This document shows, piece by piece, positions 44,072 to 52,625 of a DNA stretch of 64,000 bases. The stretch is taken from contig NZ_CBDDJA010000002.1 in the NCBI RefSeq assembly GCF_965229315.1, positions 2,542,001-2,606,000 of the forward strand. The letters run 5' to 3'. How positions within the stretch are numbered: position 1 is the stretch's first letter; each line of letters begins with the position of its first letter. A program made the position numbers and the translations under genes. Below the pieces are notes generated by a model, which saw only the letters and a program-made list of their open reading frames with translations, searched no databases and was not told the origin of the DNA. This DNA is from Pelomonas sp965229315 (GTDB lineage: Bacteria; Pseudomonadota; Gammaproteobacteria; Burkholderiales; Burkholderiaceae_C).

Positions 44072-44090
44072 TTGGCACTATACGTGCCAA
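44072..44090. promoter_or_regulatory. Regulon operator C
   Basis: TTGGCACTATACGTGCCAA, a perfect 7-bp inverted repeat around TATAC and the most symmetrical of the three related sites. It stands in front of the minus-strand run of DUF1330-like, SDR 2 and esterase-monooxygenase genes. Confidence 0.65.
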
Positions 44091-44119
44091 TAAAAGCCGC
44101 GGTCAACACAGGGAAGTCA

Positions 44120-44672
44120 CGGGACGCTGCCGTCCGATTCACCGGAGACCCACAGGCGCTACGCAGCAATGCCTGCCTGTTGGCTTGCCACACTGGCCAG
44201 ATTGCTGAGGCAGCCCGCACCGTGCACGGCCAAGCCCTCTCGGCCATCTGACGCATGGCCTTCGACATTCCCATGTCCTTGGGTCACTCGCGCTCGTTCG
44301 GTCCTTCGCCTCTCGCTGGTGGCCTCGGCAGCCCCGCTACCCGGCTACTACGACCTCTGCTGAGACCTCGCTCCGGCAGCGCCATCGGCCTTTCAGCCGC
44401 AAGTCGAGGCGTCCCAGGCAAAGCGTGCACTTTTAGACCGCACAACCGCCGCGTCTACGCCGCCTTGCTTCATCACGAGGCTCGCAGTTCATGCCCGGCT
44501 CGCCCTGCTCGGCAGCGCCCTCTATGCAGTTCTTGTTCATCGGCTCGCGATCCACGCTCCCCGCTTACTTCCCACCTTCGGTCGTCCTCATGCAGTTGAG
44601 CTTCGCTTCGTTCGTCGTGACCAACTTACGACGGGACTTGCACCCACAGGAGCGCGCCCATGCTGGGCGCAC
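44120..44672 (-). mobile_element. Truncated group II intron (class C-like)
   Basis: Read on the minus strand, this gene-free stretch begins at 44672 with GTGCGCCCAGCATGGGCG and GGGTGCAAGTCCC, typical of group II intron domain I. Near 44370-44230 lies sequence like the domain IV leader of such introns, ending in a short frame (MGMSKAMRQMAERAW...). No reverse-transcriptase motifs and no domain V/VI end are present, so it is dead. It starts four bases after the T-run of the tRNA-Val terminator; insertion behind terminators is a habit of class C introns. The far boundary is uncertain. Confidence 0.55.
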
Positions 44673-44676
44673 CATG

Positions 44677-44708
44677 AAAAAAGCACCTAGCGCTTCCGCT
44701 AGGTGCTT
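44677..44708 (-). terminator. Rho-independent terminator of tRNA-Val
   Basis: On the minus strand a perfect 12-bp stem AAGCACCTAGCG / CGCTAGGTGCTT with a four-base loop runs into TTTTTT. It starts 18 bases beyond the tRNA 3' end. Confidence 0.9.
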
Positions 44709-44725
44709 GATTCAACTACCAAATT

Positions 44726-44802
44726 TGGTAGGCGCGATTGGATTCGAACCAACGACCCCCACCATGTCAAGGTGGTGCTCTAACCAACTGAGCTACGCGC
44801 CT
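44726..44802 (-). tRNA. tRNA-Val (anticodon GAC)
   Basis: A 77-nt tRNA with encoded CCA. The acceptor stem AGGCGCG/CGCGCCT is perfect; the D arm is AGCTCAGTTGGTTAGAGC; the anticodon arm is CCACC-TTGACAT-GGTGG with GAC at 44768-44766; the T arm has GGTTCGAATCC. It closely follows the E. coli tRNA-Val(GAC) pattern. It separates the accessory block from relA. Confidence 0.96.
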
Positions 44803-44848
44803 GAAGAGCTGCGCACTATAGCATGCTTTTTGAGGGGTCGGCCACAGG

Positions 44849-47134
44849 TCACTTGCGGCGTGCCGAGCGCACACCGGAGATGGCACAAAGGTCCCGCAGC
44901 ACCTTGGTCAGCCTGGACGCGTCTGACAGCTCCAGCGTGAAACTCATCCAGGCCGTGTCCCCGCCACCCGTGCGCGGCCTGGGTGCACCGGCCTGCAGCG
45001 ATTGCGTGTTGACGGCGACGACGTTCATCTTCTCCTTGGCGAACACTTCCAGCACGTCGCGCAGCAGCCCTTGCCGGTCGCCGGCTTCCACCAGCACGTC
45101 CACCGGGTAGACCGGTGCGCCCTTGCCCGATCCCGATGCGGCATCGCCGCCGCCCCACTCCACGGCGATGACACGCTCGGGCGAGCGGCGCTTCATCTCG
45201 GCCAGGTTGCTGCAGTCGGCGCGGTGGATGGCCACGCCCTTGCCGCGCGTCACGAAGCCTGAAATGGCATCCGGCGGCGCGGGCCGGCAGCAGCGCGACA
45301 GCGTGGTCATCAGCGAGTCGATGCCCACCACCAGCACGCCGCCCCGACCACCGCCAGTGCCACTGCTGGCACTGCGCGTGTGCCGCTGCGCCAGCAGCTC
45401 GTTCTCGTCGGCGACGGGCTCCGGCGGGCGCAGCAGCAGCTCGATGTTGCGCAGCGAGTATTCGTCCTTGCCGACCACCTCGAACAGCGCATCCGCGCCC
45501 TTGAAGCCCAGCCGCGACGCCAGTTCATCGAGCTTGAGTGCCGTCCTGCCTTCACGCTGCAGCAGCTTCTCGACCAGTTCGCGCCCCTTGGCGATGGTCT
45601 GCGCCTGCTGCAGCGCATTGAACCAGGCGCGCACCTTGGCGCGGGAGCGCTGGCTTTGCAGGTAGCCCAGCTCCGGATTGAGCCAGTCCAGCGACGGGCC
45701 GCCCTCCTTCGCGGCGGTGATCTCGACCGTCTGCCCGCTCTTCAGCGGTGTGTTCAGCGGCAGCATCTGGCCGTCGATGCGCGCACCGCGGCAGCGGTGG
45801 CCGAGGTCGGTATGCACCGCGTAGGCGAAGTCCACCGGCGTCGCGCCAGCGGCCAGTTCGACGATGGTCGCCTGCGGCGTGAAGACGTAGATGCGGTCGT
45901 CGAAGGCCGGGCCGCCGCCGGCCTGCGCCTGCTGCACGGCGTCGCGCTCCCAGGCCAGCAACTGGTTCAGCACGGCCTTGCGCGCACGCGCCACCTGTTC
46001 CTCGAACTCGCCCGCCGCCGTCACCCCGGCGTAGCCGCGCGCGCCGGCTTCCTTGTAGGCCCAGTGCGCGGCCACGCCATGCTCGGCGTGGTCGTGCATC
46101 TCGCGCGTGCGGATCTGCACCTCCATTGCGCGCCCGTCCGGCCCCAGCACCACCGTGTGCAGCGACTGGTAGCCGTTGGGCTTGGGCTTGGCGATGTAGT
46201 CGTCGAACTCGCCGGGCACCGGTGTGTAGATCTCGTGCAGCCGCGCCAGCGCCGCGTAGCAGTCGGCCACGCTGGCGACGATGACACGCAGCGCGCGCAG
46301 GTCGAACACGCGGTCCAGCGACAAGTCCTTGCCCTGCATCTTCTTGTGGATGCTGTACAGGTGCTTGGGCCGGCCCTGCACCTCGGCGGCGAGGCCCTGG
46401 CCATAGAGGTCCGCCTGCACCGCGGCGCGCGCGGCTTCCACGCGCTGCTCGCGCTCCACGCGCGTCTCGTGCAGCGCCTTGCCCAGCGCCTTGTAGGTGC
46501 CGGGCTCGCGAAAGCGAAAGGCCAGGTCCTCCAGCTCCCACTTGATCTGCCAGATGCCCAGCCGGTTGGCCAGCGGCGCGAACACCGCCTGCGACTCGGC
46601 CGCCAGCTCCTGCGGGCAGGGCTGCTTGCTGGCGGCGTACCAGCGCAGCGTCTGCAGCCGCGAGGCCAGCCGCAGCATGACCACGCGCAGGTCGCGCGAG
46701 AAGGCCAGCAGCATCTTGCGCACCCGCTCGGTCTGCTCGGCCTTCTGGTCGGGCTTCCTGTCCTGCTGCGCCTTCACGTCACGCGCCGCCCGCTGCACCT
46801 GCACCAGCCGGCGCGTGTGCATGACGAGGCTGGCGTAGCTGTCGCCGAACGCCTTGGCGACCACCTCTTCCGGCTTGTTCAGGAAGTCGCCCGCGTAGAC
46901 CAGGTAGGCCGCCGCCTGCAGCTCCTGCGCCGCGCCCACGCCCTGCAGGATGGCCGCCACGCCATCCGCGTGGGCCAGCGCGTTCTCACCGGTGTCCAGC
47001 AATTCGCCGGCCAGCAGCGGCTCGGCGAAGGCGCGCGCACGCACGACCTCGGCATTGGAATGCGCAGCCCCCGCGTCCAGCAGCGCCACGATGGGCGCGG
47101 TGGCCGCGCCCTCGGTCATCGAACCGGTCTTCAT
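44849..47134 (-). CDS. relA: (p)ppGpp synthetase RelA
   Basis: Stringent-response enzyme of 761 residues. The N-terminal hydrolase domain is degenerate: where active enzymes have the HD pair this protein reads AAAYLVYAGDFLN, as in monofunctional RelA. The synthetase motifs are intact (KPKPNGYQSLHTVV and EVQIRTREMHDHAEHGVAAHWAYK). A TGS domain (YVFTPQATIVELAAGATPVDFAYAVHTDLG) and a C-terminal ACT domain follow. The ATG overlaps the stop of the upstream hydrolase (ATGA). Confidence 0.95.
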   Translation of the reverse strand: MKTGSMTEGAATAPIVALLDAGAAHSNAEVVRARAFAEPLLAGELLDTGENALAHADGVAAILQGVGAAQELQAAAYLVYAGDFLNKPEEVVAKAFGDSYASLVMHTRRLVQVQRAARDVKAQQDRKPDQKAEQTERVRKMLLAFSRDLRVVMLRLASRLQTLRWYAASKQPCPQELAAESQAVFAPLANRLGIWQIKWELEDLAFRFREPGTYKALGKALHETRVEREQRVEAARAAVQADLYGQGLAAEVQGRPKHLYSIHKKMQGKDLSLDRVFDLRALRVIVASVADCYAALARLHEIYTPVPGEFDDYIAKPKPNGYQSLHTVVLGPDGRAMEVQIRTREMHDHAEHGVAAHWAYKEAGARGYAGVTAAGEFEEQVARARKAVLNQLLAWERDAVQQAQAGGGPAFDDRIYVFTPQATIVELAAGATPVDFAYAVHTDLGHRCRGARIDGQMLPLNTPLKSGQTVEITAAKEGGPSLDWLNPELGYLQSQRSRAKVRAWFNALQQAQTIAKGRELVEKLLQREGRTALKLDELASRLGFKGADALFEVVGKDEYSLRNIELLLRPPEPVADENELLAQRHTRSASSGTGGGRGGVLVVGIDSLMTTLSRCCRPAPPDAISGFVTRGKGVAIHRADCSNLAEMKRRSPERVIAVEWGGGDAASGSGKGAPVYPVDVLVEAGDRQGLLRDVLEVFAKEKMNVVAVNTQSLQAGAPRPRTGGGDTAWMSFTLELSDASRLTKVLRDLCAISGVRSARRK

Positions 47135-48012
47135 GAACCGAGAAAGTCCCTCACGATGGCGATCTGGTCGTCATGCACCAGCGTCGGCGCATGCCCCACG
47201 CCGGGCAGCTCGACCAGGCGAGCGCCCGGGCCGCGTTGCGTCATCAGTCGCGCCGTCTCGGCACTCAGCAGGTCGCTGTCGGCGCCGCGGATCAGCAGCG
47301 TGGGGCAGCGCAGCGCGTCATAGGCGGACCACAGCGCGGCCTCGCCCGCCGCGGCCACCGCAGGCGTCACCGCCGCAAAGGGCAACGCGATGGCGGGGTC
47401 GTAGTGCAGCCGCCATTGGCCGCCCTCCTCGCGGAACAGCGGCGTGGACAGCGCCAGCCACTCCTCGTCGGTGTGCGGGCCGAAGCCCTCGGAGATGCTG
47501 CGCAGGTAGGCCGCGCCGTCGGCCAGCGACGCAAAGCGCGGCGCCTTGCCGAGGTAGCTGCCGATGCGCTCCAGCGCGTCGTAGCGGATCGCGGGGCCCA
47601 CGTCGTTGAGCACCAGGCGGCGGATGAGGCTGGGCACCCCCTCGGGTCGCGGCAACGCCGCCAGGCCCAGGCCGATCAGGCCACCCATGGACGTGCCCAC
47701 CCAGTCCACCTGCGCCACATCCAGCCGTGCCATCAGGGCCACCATGTCAGCGATGTAGCTGGGGATCTGGTAGCCCGCCGGTTGGCGCAGCCAGTCGGAA
47801 TGGCCTCGGCCGACGACGTCGGGGCAGACCACCCGCCAGCGCGCGCTCAGCGCACGGGCCAGCGCGTCGAAGTCCCGCCCCTGGCGCGACAGGCCGTGCA
47901 CGCACACCAGCACCGGCGCATCCACGTGCGGCCCGGCCCACTCCCAATAGGCCATGCGGTGCAGGCCCGTGCTGTCCAGGCAGTTCACGAATTTCAAGCG
48001 CGGTTCGGTCAT
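47131..48012 (-). CDS. Alpha/beta hydrolase
   Basis: 293 residues, cytoplasmic. VCVHGLSRQGRDFD carries the oxyanion region, GTSMGG the nucleophile Ser, RGADSDLL the acid region and GVGHAPTL the His. It resembles betaproteobacterial hydrolases of unknown substrate that stand upstream of relA/spoT-type genes. Coupled to relA by ATGA and divergent from the dehydrogenase at 48058. Confidence 0.85.
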   Translation of the reverse strand: MTEPRLKFVNCLDSTGLHRMAYWEWAGPHVDAPVLVCVHGLSRQGRDFDALARALSARWRVVCPDVVGRGHSDWLRQPAGYQIPSYIADMVALMARLDVAQVDWVGTSMGGLIGLGLAALPRPEGVPSLIRRLVLNDVGPAIRYDALERIGSYLGKAPRFASLADGAAYLRSISEGFGPHTDEEWLALSTPLFREEGGQWRLHYDPAIALPFAAVTPAVAAAGEAALWSAYDALRCPTLLIRGADSDLLSAETARLMTQRGPGARLVELPGVGHAPTLVHDDQIAIVRDFLGS

Positions 48013-48057
48013 GATGGCGTCCTCTCGAAATCATCGTAGCAACCCCAAAGGCCCCCC

Positions 48058-48828
48058 ATGTTGAAAGGCAAGACCGCCCTCGTCACCGGCTCCACCAGCG
48101 GCATCGGCCTGGGCATCGCCGTCGCGCTCGCGCACCAGGGCGCCGACGTCATCCTGAACGGCTTCGGTGACGTGGACGGGCCCCGGGCCGAGATCGCCGC
48201 GTTGGGCGTCAAGGTCGGCTACCACGGCGCGGACATGAGCAAGCCCGACGACATCGCCGCCCTGGTGGCCTACGCGGACGCCGAGTTCGGCGGCATCGAC
48301 ATCCTCGTCAACAACGCCGGCATCCAGCATGTGGCGCCGGTGCAGGACTTCCCCGTCGAGACGTGGGACGCCATCATCGCCATCAACCTCACCTCCGCCT
48401 TCCACACCACGCGGCTGGCGCTGCCGGGCATGCTGAAGAAGAACTGGGGCCGCATCCTCAACATCGCGTCCGCCCACGGCCTGGTGGCATCGGCGCAGAA
48501 GTCGGCCTACGTCGCGGCCAAGCACGGCCTGGTGGGCTTCACGAAGAGCATCGCGCTGGAGACCGCCACCACGCCGGTCACCGTCAACGCCATCTGCCCG
48601 GGCTGGGTGCTGACGCCGCTGGTGCAGAAGCAGGTCGACGCCCTGGCCGCAAAGGACGGCGTGGACAACGACGAGGCCAAGCGCCGCCTGCTGGCCGAGA
48701 AGCAGCCGTCGCTGCAGTTCACGACGCCGCAGGAGCTCGGTGCGCTGGCCGTGTTCCTGTGCACCGACGCCGCCATCAACGTGCGCGGCCAGGCCTGGGC
48801 CATGGACGGTGGCTGGACCGCCGTCTGA
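48058..48828 (+). CDS. bdhA: 3-hydroxybutyrate dehydrogenase
   Basis: NAD-dependent SDR of 256 residues converting 3-hydroxybutyrate to acetoacetate, for use of polyhydroxybutyrate. TGSTSGIGLGIA, NNAGIQHVAPVQDFP, the catalytic pattern IASAHGLVAS with YVAAK, and the Gln/Lys-rich loop VQKQVDALAAKDGVD are characteristic of this enzyme and not of general SDRs. Promoter probably within the short gap shared with the divergent hydrolase. Confidence 0.9.
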   Translation: MLKGKTALVTGSTSGIGLGIAVALAHQGADVILNGFGDVDGPRAEIAALGVKVGYHGADMSKPDDIAALVAYADAEFGGIDILVNNAGIQHVAPVQDFPVETWDAIIAINLTSAFHTTRLALPGMLKKNWGRILNIASAHGLVASAQKSAYVAAKHGLVGFTKSIALETATTPVTVNAICPGWVLTPLVQKQVDALAAKDGVDNDEAKRRLLAEKQPSLQFTTPQELGALAVFLCTDAAINVRGQAWAMDGGWTAV

Positions 48829-48924
48829 ATGTCTGCCCCGACCCGGCGGGTACGCCGGCTCACCCCCGAGCGGCTGCGGGCCGGCTTGGGAGCAGCCCGG
48901 CGCCCGGCCCGGCCCGCCTGCCTG

Positions 48925-49623
48925 CTACTTGGTCAATTGGATGGTGCCGTTCACGTTGACGGTCACCGTCGCCTTGCCGGCCTCGGTCGGCAGCGCCTCG
49001 TCGGCGGCGGATGAGGCACTCATGCGCATGGCCTTCATCATCACAGGCCGCGGTGCGGCCTCGTCGGCCGACACGTTGATCTCGCCGACGACATAGCCGC
49101 CATAGCCGAACTGGCGCGCGTAGTCCGCCGCCTTGGCGCGGTAGCGCGTGATGGCCTGCGCCGAGATCTCCGCCTCGGCTTTCTCACGCGCCTCGCGCGA
49201 CAGGCTGTAGCCGACGCGGTTGACGGTCAGCGTGTTGATGCGGCCCGAGAGCTGCGCGATGGCCGTGGCATCGCGGCCTTCCACCAGCAGCTCGGCCGTG
49301 CCCTGCCAGCCGGTGATCTTGCCGGTCTTGGGCTCATAGCGCGGCGCCAACGAGAAGCTGCCGGTCTGCACGTCCACCTGGCCCGGCTTGGCGACCTTGC
49401 GCGCCTCGGCGAGTGCCGCGTCGAGGGCCTGCTTCAGGCCGCTCTGCACCACCGCCGCATCCGTGCCTTCACGCGTGGTCGAGAACGCCACGCCCAGCAC
49501 GTCGCGCGTGACGTCGGTGCTCGCGCTGGCCGACAGGCTCAGCCGGTCGCGCGGCGCGGCATCGGGCGCGGCATGCGCGGCGAGGGTGACGGCGAGGGCG
49601 GAAAAGGCGACGAGGGCTCGCAT
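48925..49623 (-). CDS. SIMPL-domain (DUF541) secreted protein
   Basis: 232 residues; signal peptide about 1-18 (AVTLAAHAAP). The SIMPL pattern is visible: LSLSASASTDVTRDVLGVAFSTTREG, LAPRYEPKTGKITGWQGTAELLVEGRD and a C-terminal TVTVNVNGTIQLTK strand. Periplasmic or surface protein of unclear function. Divergent from ompR. Confidence 0.85.
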   Translation of the reverse strand: MRALVAFSALAVTLAAHAAPDAAPRDRLSLSASASTDVTRDVLGVAFSTTREGTDAAVVQSGLKQALDAALAEARKVAKPGQVDVQTGSFSLAPRYEPKTGKITGWQGTAELLVEGRDATAIAQLSGRINTLTVNRVGYSLSREAREKAEAEISAQAITRYRAKAADYARQFGYGGYVVGEINVSADEAAPRPVMMKAMRMSASSAADEALPTEAGKATVTVNVNGTIQLTK

Positions 49624-49770
49624 GAAACTTCCTTGCAAATGGGGAAGCGCCAGCTTAGCCCAGCCTCGTTCAGCACGGCATCGCAACGAGCTGTAACGCC
49701 TGCCTGCCGTCCTACAGGACCCCTTGTCAAACCTGCTCACAATGGCAGTGTTACAAATTCAGGAGCCGCG

Positions 49771-50505
49771 ATGAACAGCAGCGCGAACCCCCGCCCCAAC
49801 CGCATCCTCGTCGTCGATGACGACGCCCGAATCCGAGATTTGCTCAGGCGCTACCTGACGCAGGAAGGCTTCGAAGTCCTGCTGGCCGAAGACAGCCGCG
49901 CACTGAACAAGCAGCTCACCCGCGAGACCGTGGACCTCATCGTGCTGGACCTGATGCTGCCCGGCGAAGACGGCCTGACGATCTGCCGCCGCCTGCGCGC
50001 CGCCAATGACACCACGCCCATCATCATGCTGACCGCCAAGGTCGAGGACGTGGACCGCATCGTCGGCCTGGAGGTGGGCGCGGACGACTACCTCGCCAAG
50101 CCCTTCAACCCGCGCGAACTGCTGGCCCGCATCAACGCCGTGCTGCGCCGCCGCCCACCGCCGGAAGCGCCGGGTGCGCCGAGCAAGGAACCGATGACGG
50201 TGACCTTCGGCCCGTTCGAGTTCGACCTGGCACTGCGCCGGCTGGTGAAGAACGGCGAGCAGCTGCCGCTGACCACCGGTGAGTTCTCCATGCTCAAGAC
50301 ACTGGTGCGCCACCCGCGCCAGCCGCTCTCCCGCGACAAGCTGGCCCAGCTGGCACGCGGCCGCGAGTTCGAACCCTTCGACCGCAGCCTGGACGTGCAG
50401 ATCTCGCGCCTGCGCAAGATGCTGGAGGCCGACCCGGCCCAGCCGCGATACATCCAGACGGTGTGGGGCGTGGGTTATGTTTTTGTGCCTGACGAGAACT
50501 CGTGA
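49771..50505 (+). CDS. ompR: OmpR-family response regulator
   Basis: 244 residues. Receiver domain with acidic Asp16/Asp17, phospho-acceptor Asp60 (VLDLMLPGEDG) and conserved Lys in LAKPFNPREL; winged-helix DNA-binding domain from about residue 140 (LTTGEFSMLKTLVRHPRQPLSRDKL, VQTVWGVGYVF-type end). Closest in pattern to OmpR of EnvZ/OmpR. AGGAG before the ATG. The cognate kinase follows after 229 bp. Confidence 0.9.
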   Translation: MNSSANPRPNRILVVDDDARIRDLLRRYLTQEGFEVLLAEDSRALNKQLTRETVDLIVLDLMLPGEDGLTICRRLRAANDTTPIIMLTAKVEDVDRIVGLEVGADDYLAKPFNPRELLARINAVLRRRPPPEAPGAPSKEPMTVTFGPFEFDLALRRLVKNGEQLPLTTGEFSMLKTLVRHPRQPLSRDKLAQLARGREFEPFDRSLDVQISRLRKMLEADPAQPRYIQTVWGVGYVFVPDENS

Positions 50506-50551
50506 GTAGCCCTGGGGTTGAGCGCCGGGCGCGCCTGAGCCGGCCCGCCGG

Positions 50552-50586
50552 GCGATGTGCTTGCCGGTCGCGCCGGCAAGCATCGC
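50552..50586. repeat. Large hairpin between ompR and its kinase gene
   Basis: GCGATGTGCTTGCCGG pairs with CCGGCAAGCATCGC (one bulge) across a five-base loop. It lies in the 229-bp gap 50506-50734, which holds several more GC-rich inverted repeats and no gene. It may be an mRNA-processing or attenuation element, or a REP-like repeat. Confidence 0.5.
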
Positions 50587-50734
50587 CTTCCCCTCGGGGG
50601 CTGAGGCCGGACACGGCAAGTCCTGACGACTGGTCGTGCCTGCCGAAGAGCAGCCGCTCCGTCGGCTGCGCGGTCTGCAAGACCGGCCAGGTTCGCCCCC
50701 GTACAGCGGGGCAAGACTGGGCGAGGGGCTCGTG

Positions 50735-52054
50735 ATGCCCCGGCCCCACCTCGCGCTCAACCTCTTCTGGCGCACCTTCACCTGGCTGGCGCTGCTGCTG
50801 GCCGGCGCGGTGCTGGCCTGGCAGCAGACCTTCAAGGCGCTGGAGGCCGAGCCCCGCGCGATGGAGTCGGCCGAGCAGTTGGCCGGCCTCGTCAAGCTCA
50901 GCCGCATCGCGCTGGAGCACACCGACCCGATCACGCGCGTGGCCGTCATCAGCTCGATGTCACGCGGCGACACCGTGCAGGTCAGCGTGGCCGAAACCAG
51001 CGACCGCTGGCTGCCCTACGACACCAACCCCTTCGCCAAGAAGCTCGCCACCGAACTGCGCCAGGCGGTGGGGCCGGAGACCGTCATCGCGCGCAGCGTG
51101 AACGACGTGTCGGGGCTGTGGGTGCGTTACGTCGTCGGCGAGGACGCCTTCTGGCTGCGCACCAGCGCGGCGCCGATGTCCATCGCGCTGTCCAGCAACT
51201 GGTGGTGGGTGCTGATCGCGCTGCTGGCCACCGTCGTCGGCTCGGCACTCATCGCGCGGCTCATCAACCAGCCGCTGCGCGAACTCGCTGACGCGGCCGG
51301 ACGCATCCGCGAGGGCGAATACGACTCGCGGCTGGACGAGAACACCATGACCAGCGAGATCCGCGAGGTCAACATGGGCTTCAACCGCATGGCCCGCGAA
51401 CTCGCCAAGCTGGAGGAAGACCGCGCCGTGATGCTCGCCGGCATCTCCCACGACCTGCGCACACCGCTGGCCCGTCTGCGGCTGGAGACGGAGATGAGCG
51501 TCAGCGACGAGCAGGCGCGCCAGTTCATGGCGCAGGACATCGACCAGCTCGACGCCATCATCAGCAAGTTCATGGACTACGCGCGGCCCAACGAGGCGCA
51601 ATTGCGTGAGGCCAAGCTCGCCGACATCGTCGAGCGCGAGGTGCAGGGCTTCCGCGACCCCGACCAGATCCGCTTCCGCGTGCAGGTCAGCGCTGCGCTC
51701 AAGGTCTTCGTCGACGACACGGAGCTGGGTCGCGTGCTGCTCAACCTGTTCGAGAACGCGCGCCGCTACGGCCACCTGCCCGATGAGCCAGCACGCGTGG
51801 ACGTCAGCGCGTCACGACAGGGCGCGTGGATCGAGCTGCGCGTGCGCGACCACGGCCCCGGCGTGCCGCCCGACCGCCTCGTGCGGCTGACCACGCCCTT
51901 CTACCGCGGCGACGCCGCCCGCACGGCGGCCAGCGGCGCCGGCCTGGGCCTGGCCATCGTCGACAAGTCCGTGCAGCGGCTGGGCGGCCAGCTCTCCATC
52001 AGCAATGCGGAAGGCGGCGGGCTGGTGACGGTGCTCAAGCTCCAGGCCGTCTGA
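50735..52054 (+). CDS. EnvZ-like sensor histidine kinase
   Basis: 439 residues. Membrane helices at about 12-30 and 155-176 enclose a periplasmic sensor domain. HAMP region near 177-230, H-box with His239 (GISHDLRTPLARLRLE), N box LLNLFENARRYG and G boxes DHGPGVPPDR and GAGLGLAIV. Partner of the OmpR regulator upstream. A GTG three bases earlier is an equal start choice. Confidence 0.9.
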   Translation: MPRPHLALNLFWRTFTWLALLLAGAVLAWQQTFKALEAEPRAMESAEQLAGLVKLSRIALEHTDPITRVAVISSMSRGDTVQVSVAETSDRWLPYDTNPFAKKLATELRQAVGPETVIARSVNDVSGLWVRYVVGEDAFWLRTSAAPMSIALSSNWWWVLIALLATVVGSALIARLINQPLRELADAAGRIREGEYDSRLDENTMTSEIREVNMGFNRMARELAKLEEDRAVMLAGISHDLRTPLARLRLETEMSVSDEQARQFMAQDIDQLDAIISKFMDYARPNEAQLREAKLADIVEREVQGFRDPDQIRFRVQVSAALKVFVDDTELGRVLLNLFENARRYGHLPDEPARVDVSASRQGAWIELRVRDHGPGVPPDRLVRLTTPFYRGDAARTAASGAGLGLAIVDKSVQRLGGQLSISNAEGGGLVTVLKLQAV

Positions 52055-52087
52055 GCCCAGCCACGGCGCCATCCGCCCTGCACTGGA

Positions 52088-52585
52088 TCAAACCGCCGCG
52101 AGCAGGCACACCGCGTGAGCCTCGACGGCGCGGCCCTCACCCACCGGCCCCATCTTCTCGGCGGTCTTGGCCTTCACGTTGACCTGACCCACGTCCACGC
52201 CCAGCACCTCGGCCAGGCGCGCACGCATGGCCGGGATGTGCGGTGCCATCTTGGGCGCCTGGGCGACGATGGTGCTGTCCAGGTTGACGAGCTGCCAGCC
52301 GGCTACGCGCACGTGACGGTAGGCCTCGGCCAGCAGCACCATCGAGTCCGCGCCCTTGAACTCGACGCTCGTGTCGGGGAACAGCTTGCCGATGTCGCCC
52401 AACGCGGCGGCGCCCAGCAGTGCGTCGGTGACGGCATGCGCGAGCGCGTCGGCATCCGAGTGGCCCAGCAGGCCGTGCGTGTGCGGGACGGTGATGCCGC
52501 CCAGGATCAGCGGGCGGCCGGTGACGAGCTGGTGGGTGTCCCAGCCCTCGCCGATCCTCAATGCGGGCAGCGCGGGAATAGTCAT
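52088..52585 (-). CDS. ispF: 2-C-methyl-D-erythritol 2,4-cyclodiphosphate synthase
   Basis: MEP-pathway enzyme for isoprenoids, hence also for carotenoid and bacteriochlorophyll tails. 165 residues; metal ligands Asp16 and His18 (GEGWDTHQL) and His42 (LLGHSDADALAHAVTDALLGA); LFPDTSVEFKGADS follows. ispD lies on the same strand 2.3 kb to the right; the patatin gene on the other strand separates the usual ispD-ispF pair. Confidence 0.95.
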   Translation of the reverse strand: MTIPALPALRIGEGWDTHQLVTGRPLILGGITVPHTHGLLGHSDADALAHAVTDALLGAAALGDIGKLFPDTSVEFKGADSMVLLAEAYRHVRVAGWQLVNLDSTIVAQAPKMAPHIPAMRARLAEVLGVDVGQVNVKAKTAEKMGPVGEGRAVEAHAVCLLAAV

Positions 52586-52625
52586 GCCCCGATTCTCGCT
52601 GCGGGCTGATATGGTGCGGCCCGCC

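Noticed and set aside
43978..44274. 98-codon minus-strand frame crossing operator C
   Set aside because: Its beginning may be the remains of an intron-encoded protein, but the rest runs through the operator and the small coupled frame, so it is not a gene of its own.
44161..44640. Several short plus-strand frames in the gene-free stretch
   Set aside because: No ribosome sites or domains; the stretch reads better as a group II intron fragment on the other strand.
48829..48924. Terminator between bdhA and the SIMPL gene
   Set aside because: Short GC-rich inverted repeats are present (CCGGC/GCCGG) but without a T-run on either strand.
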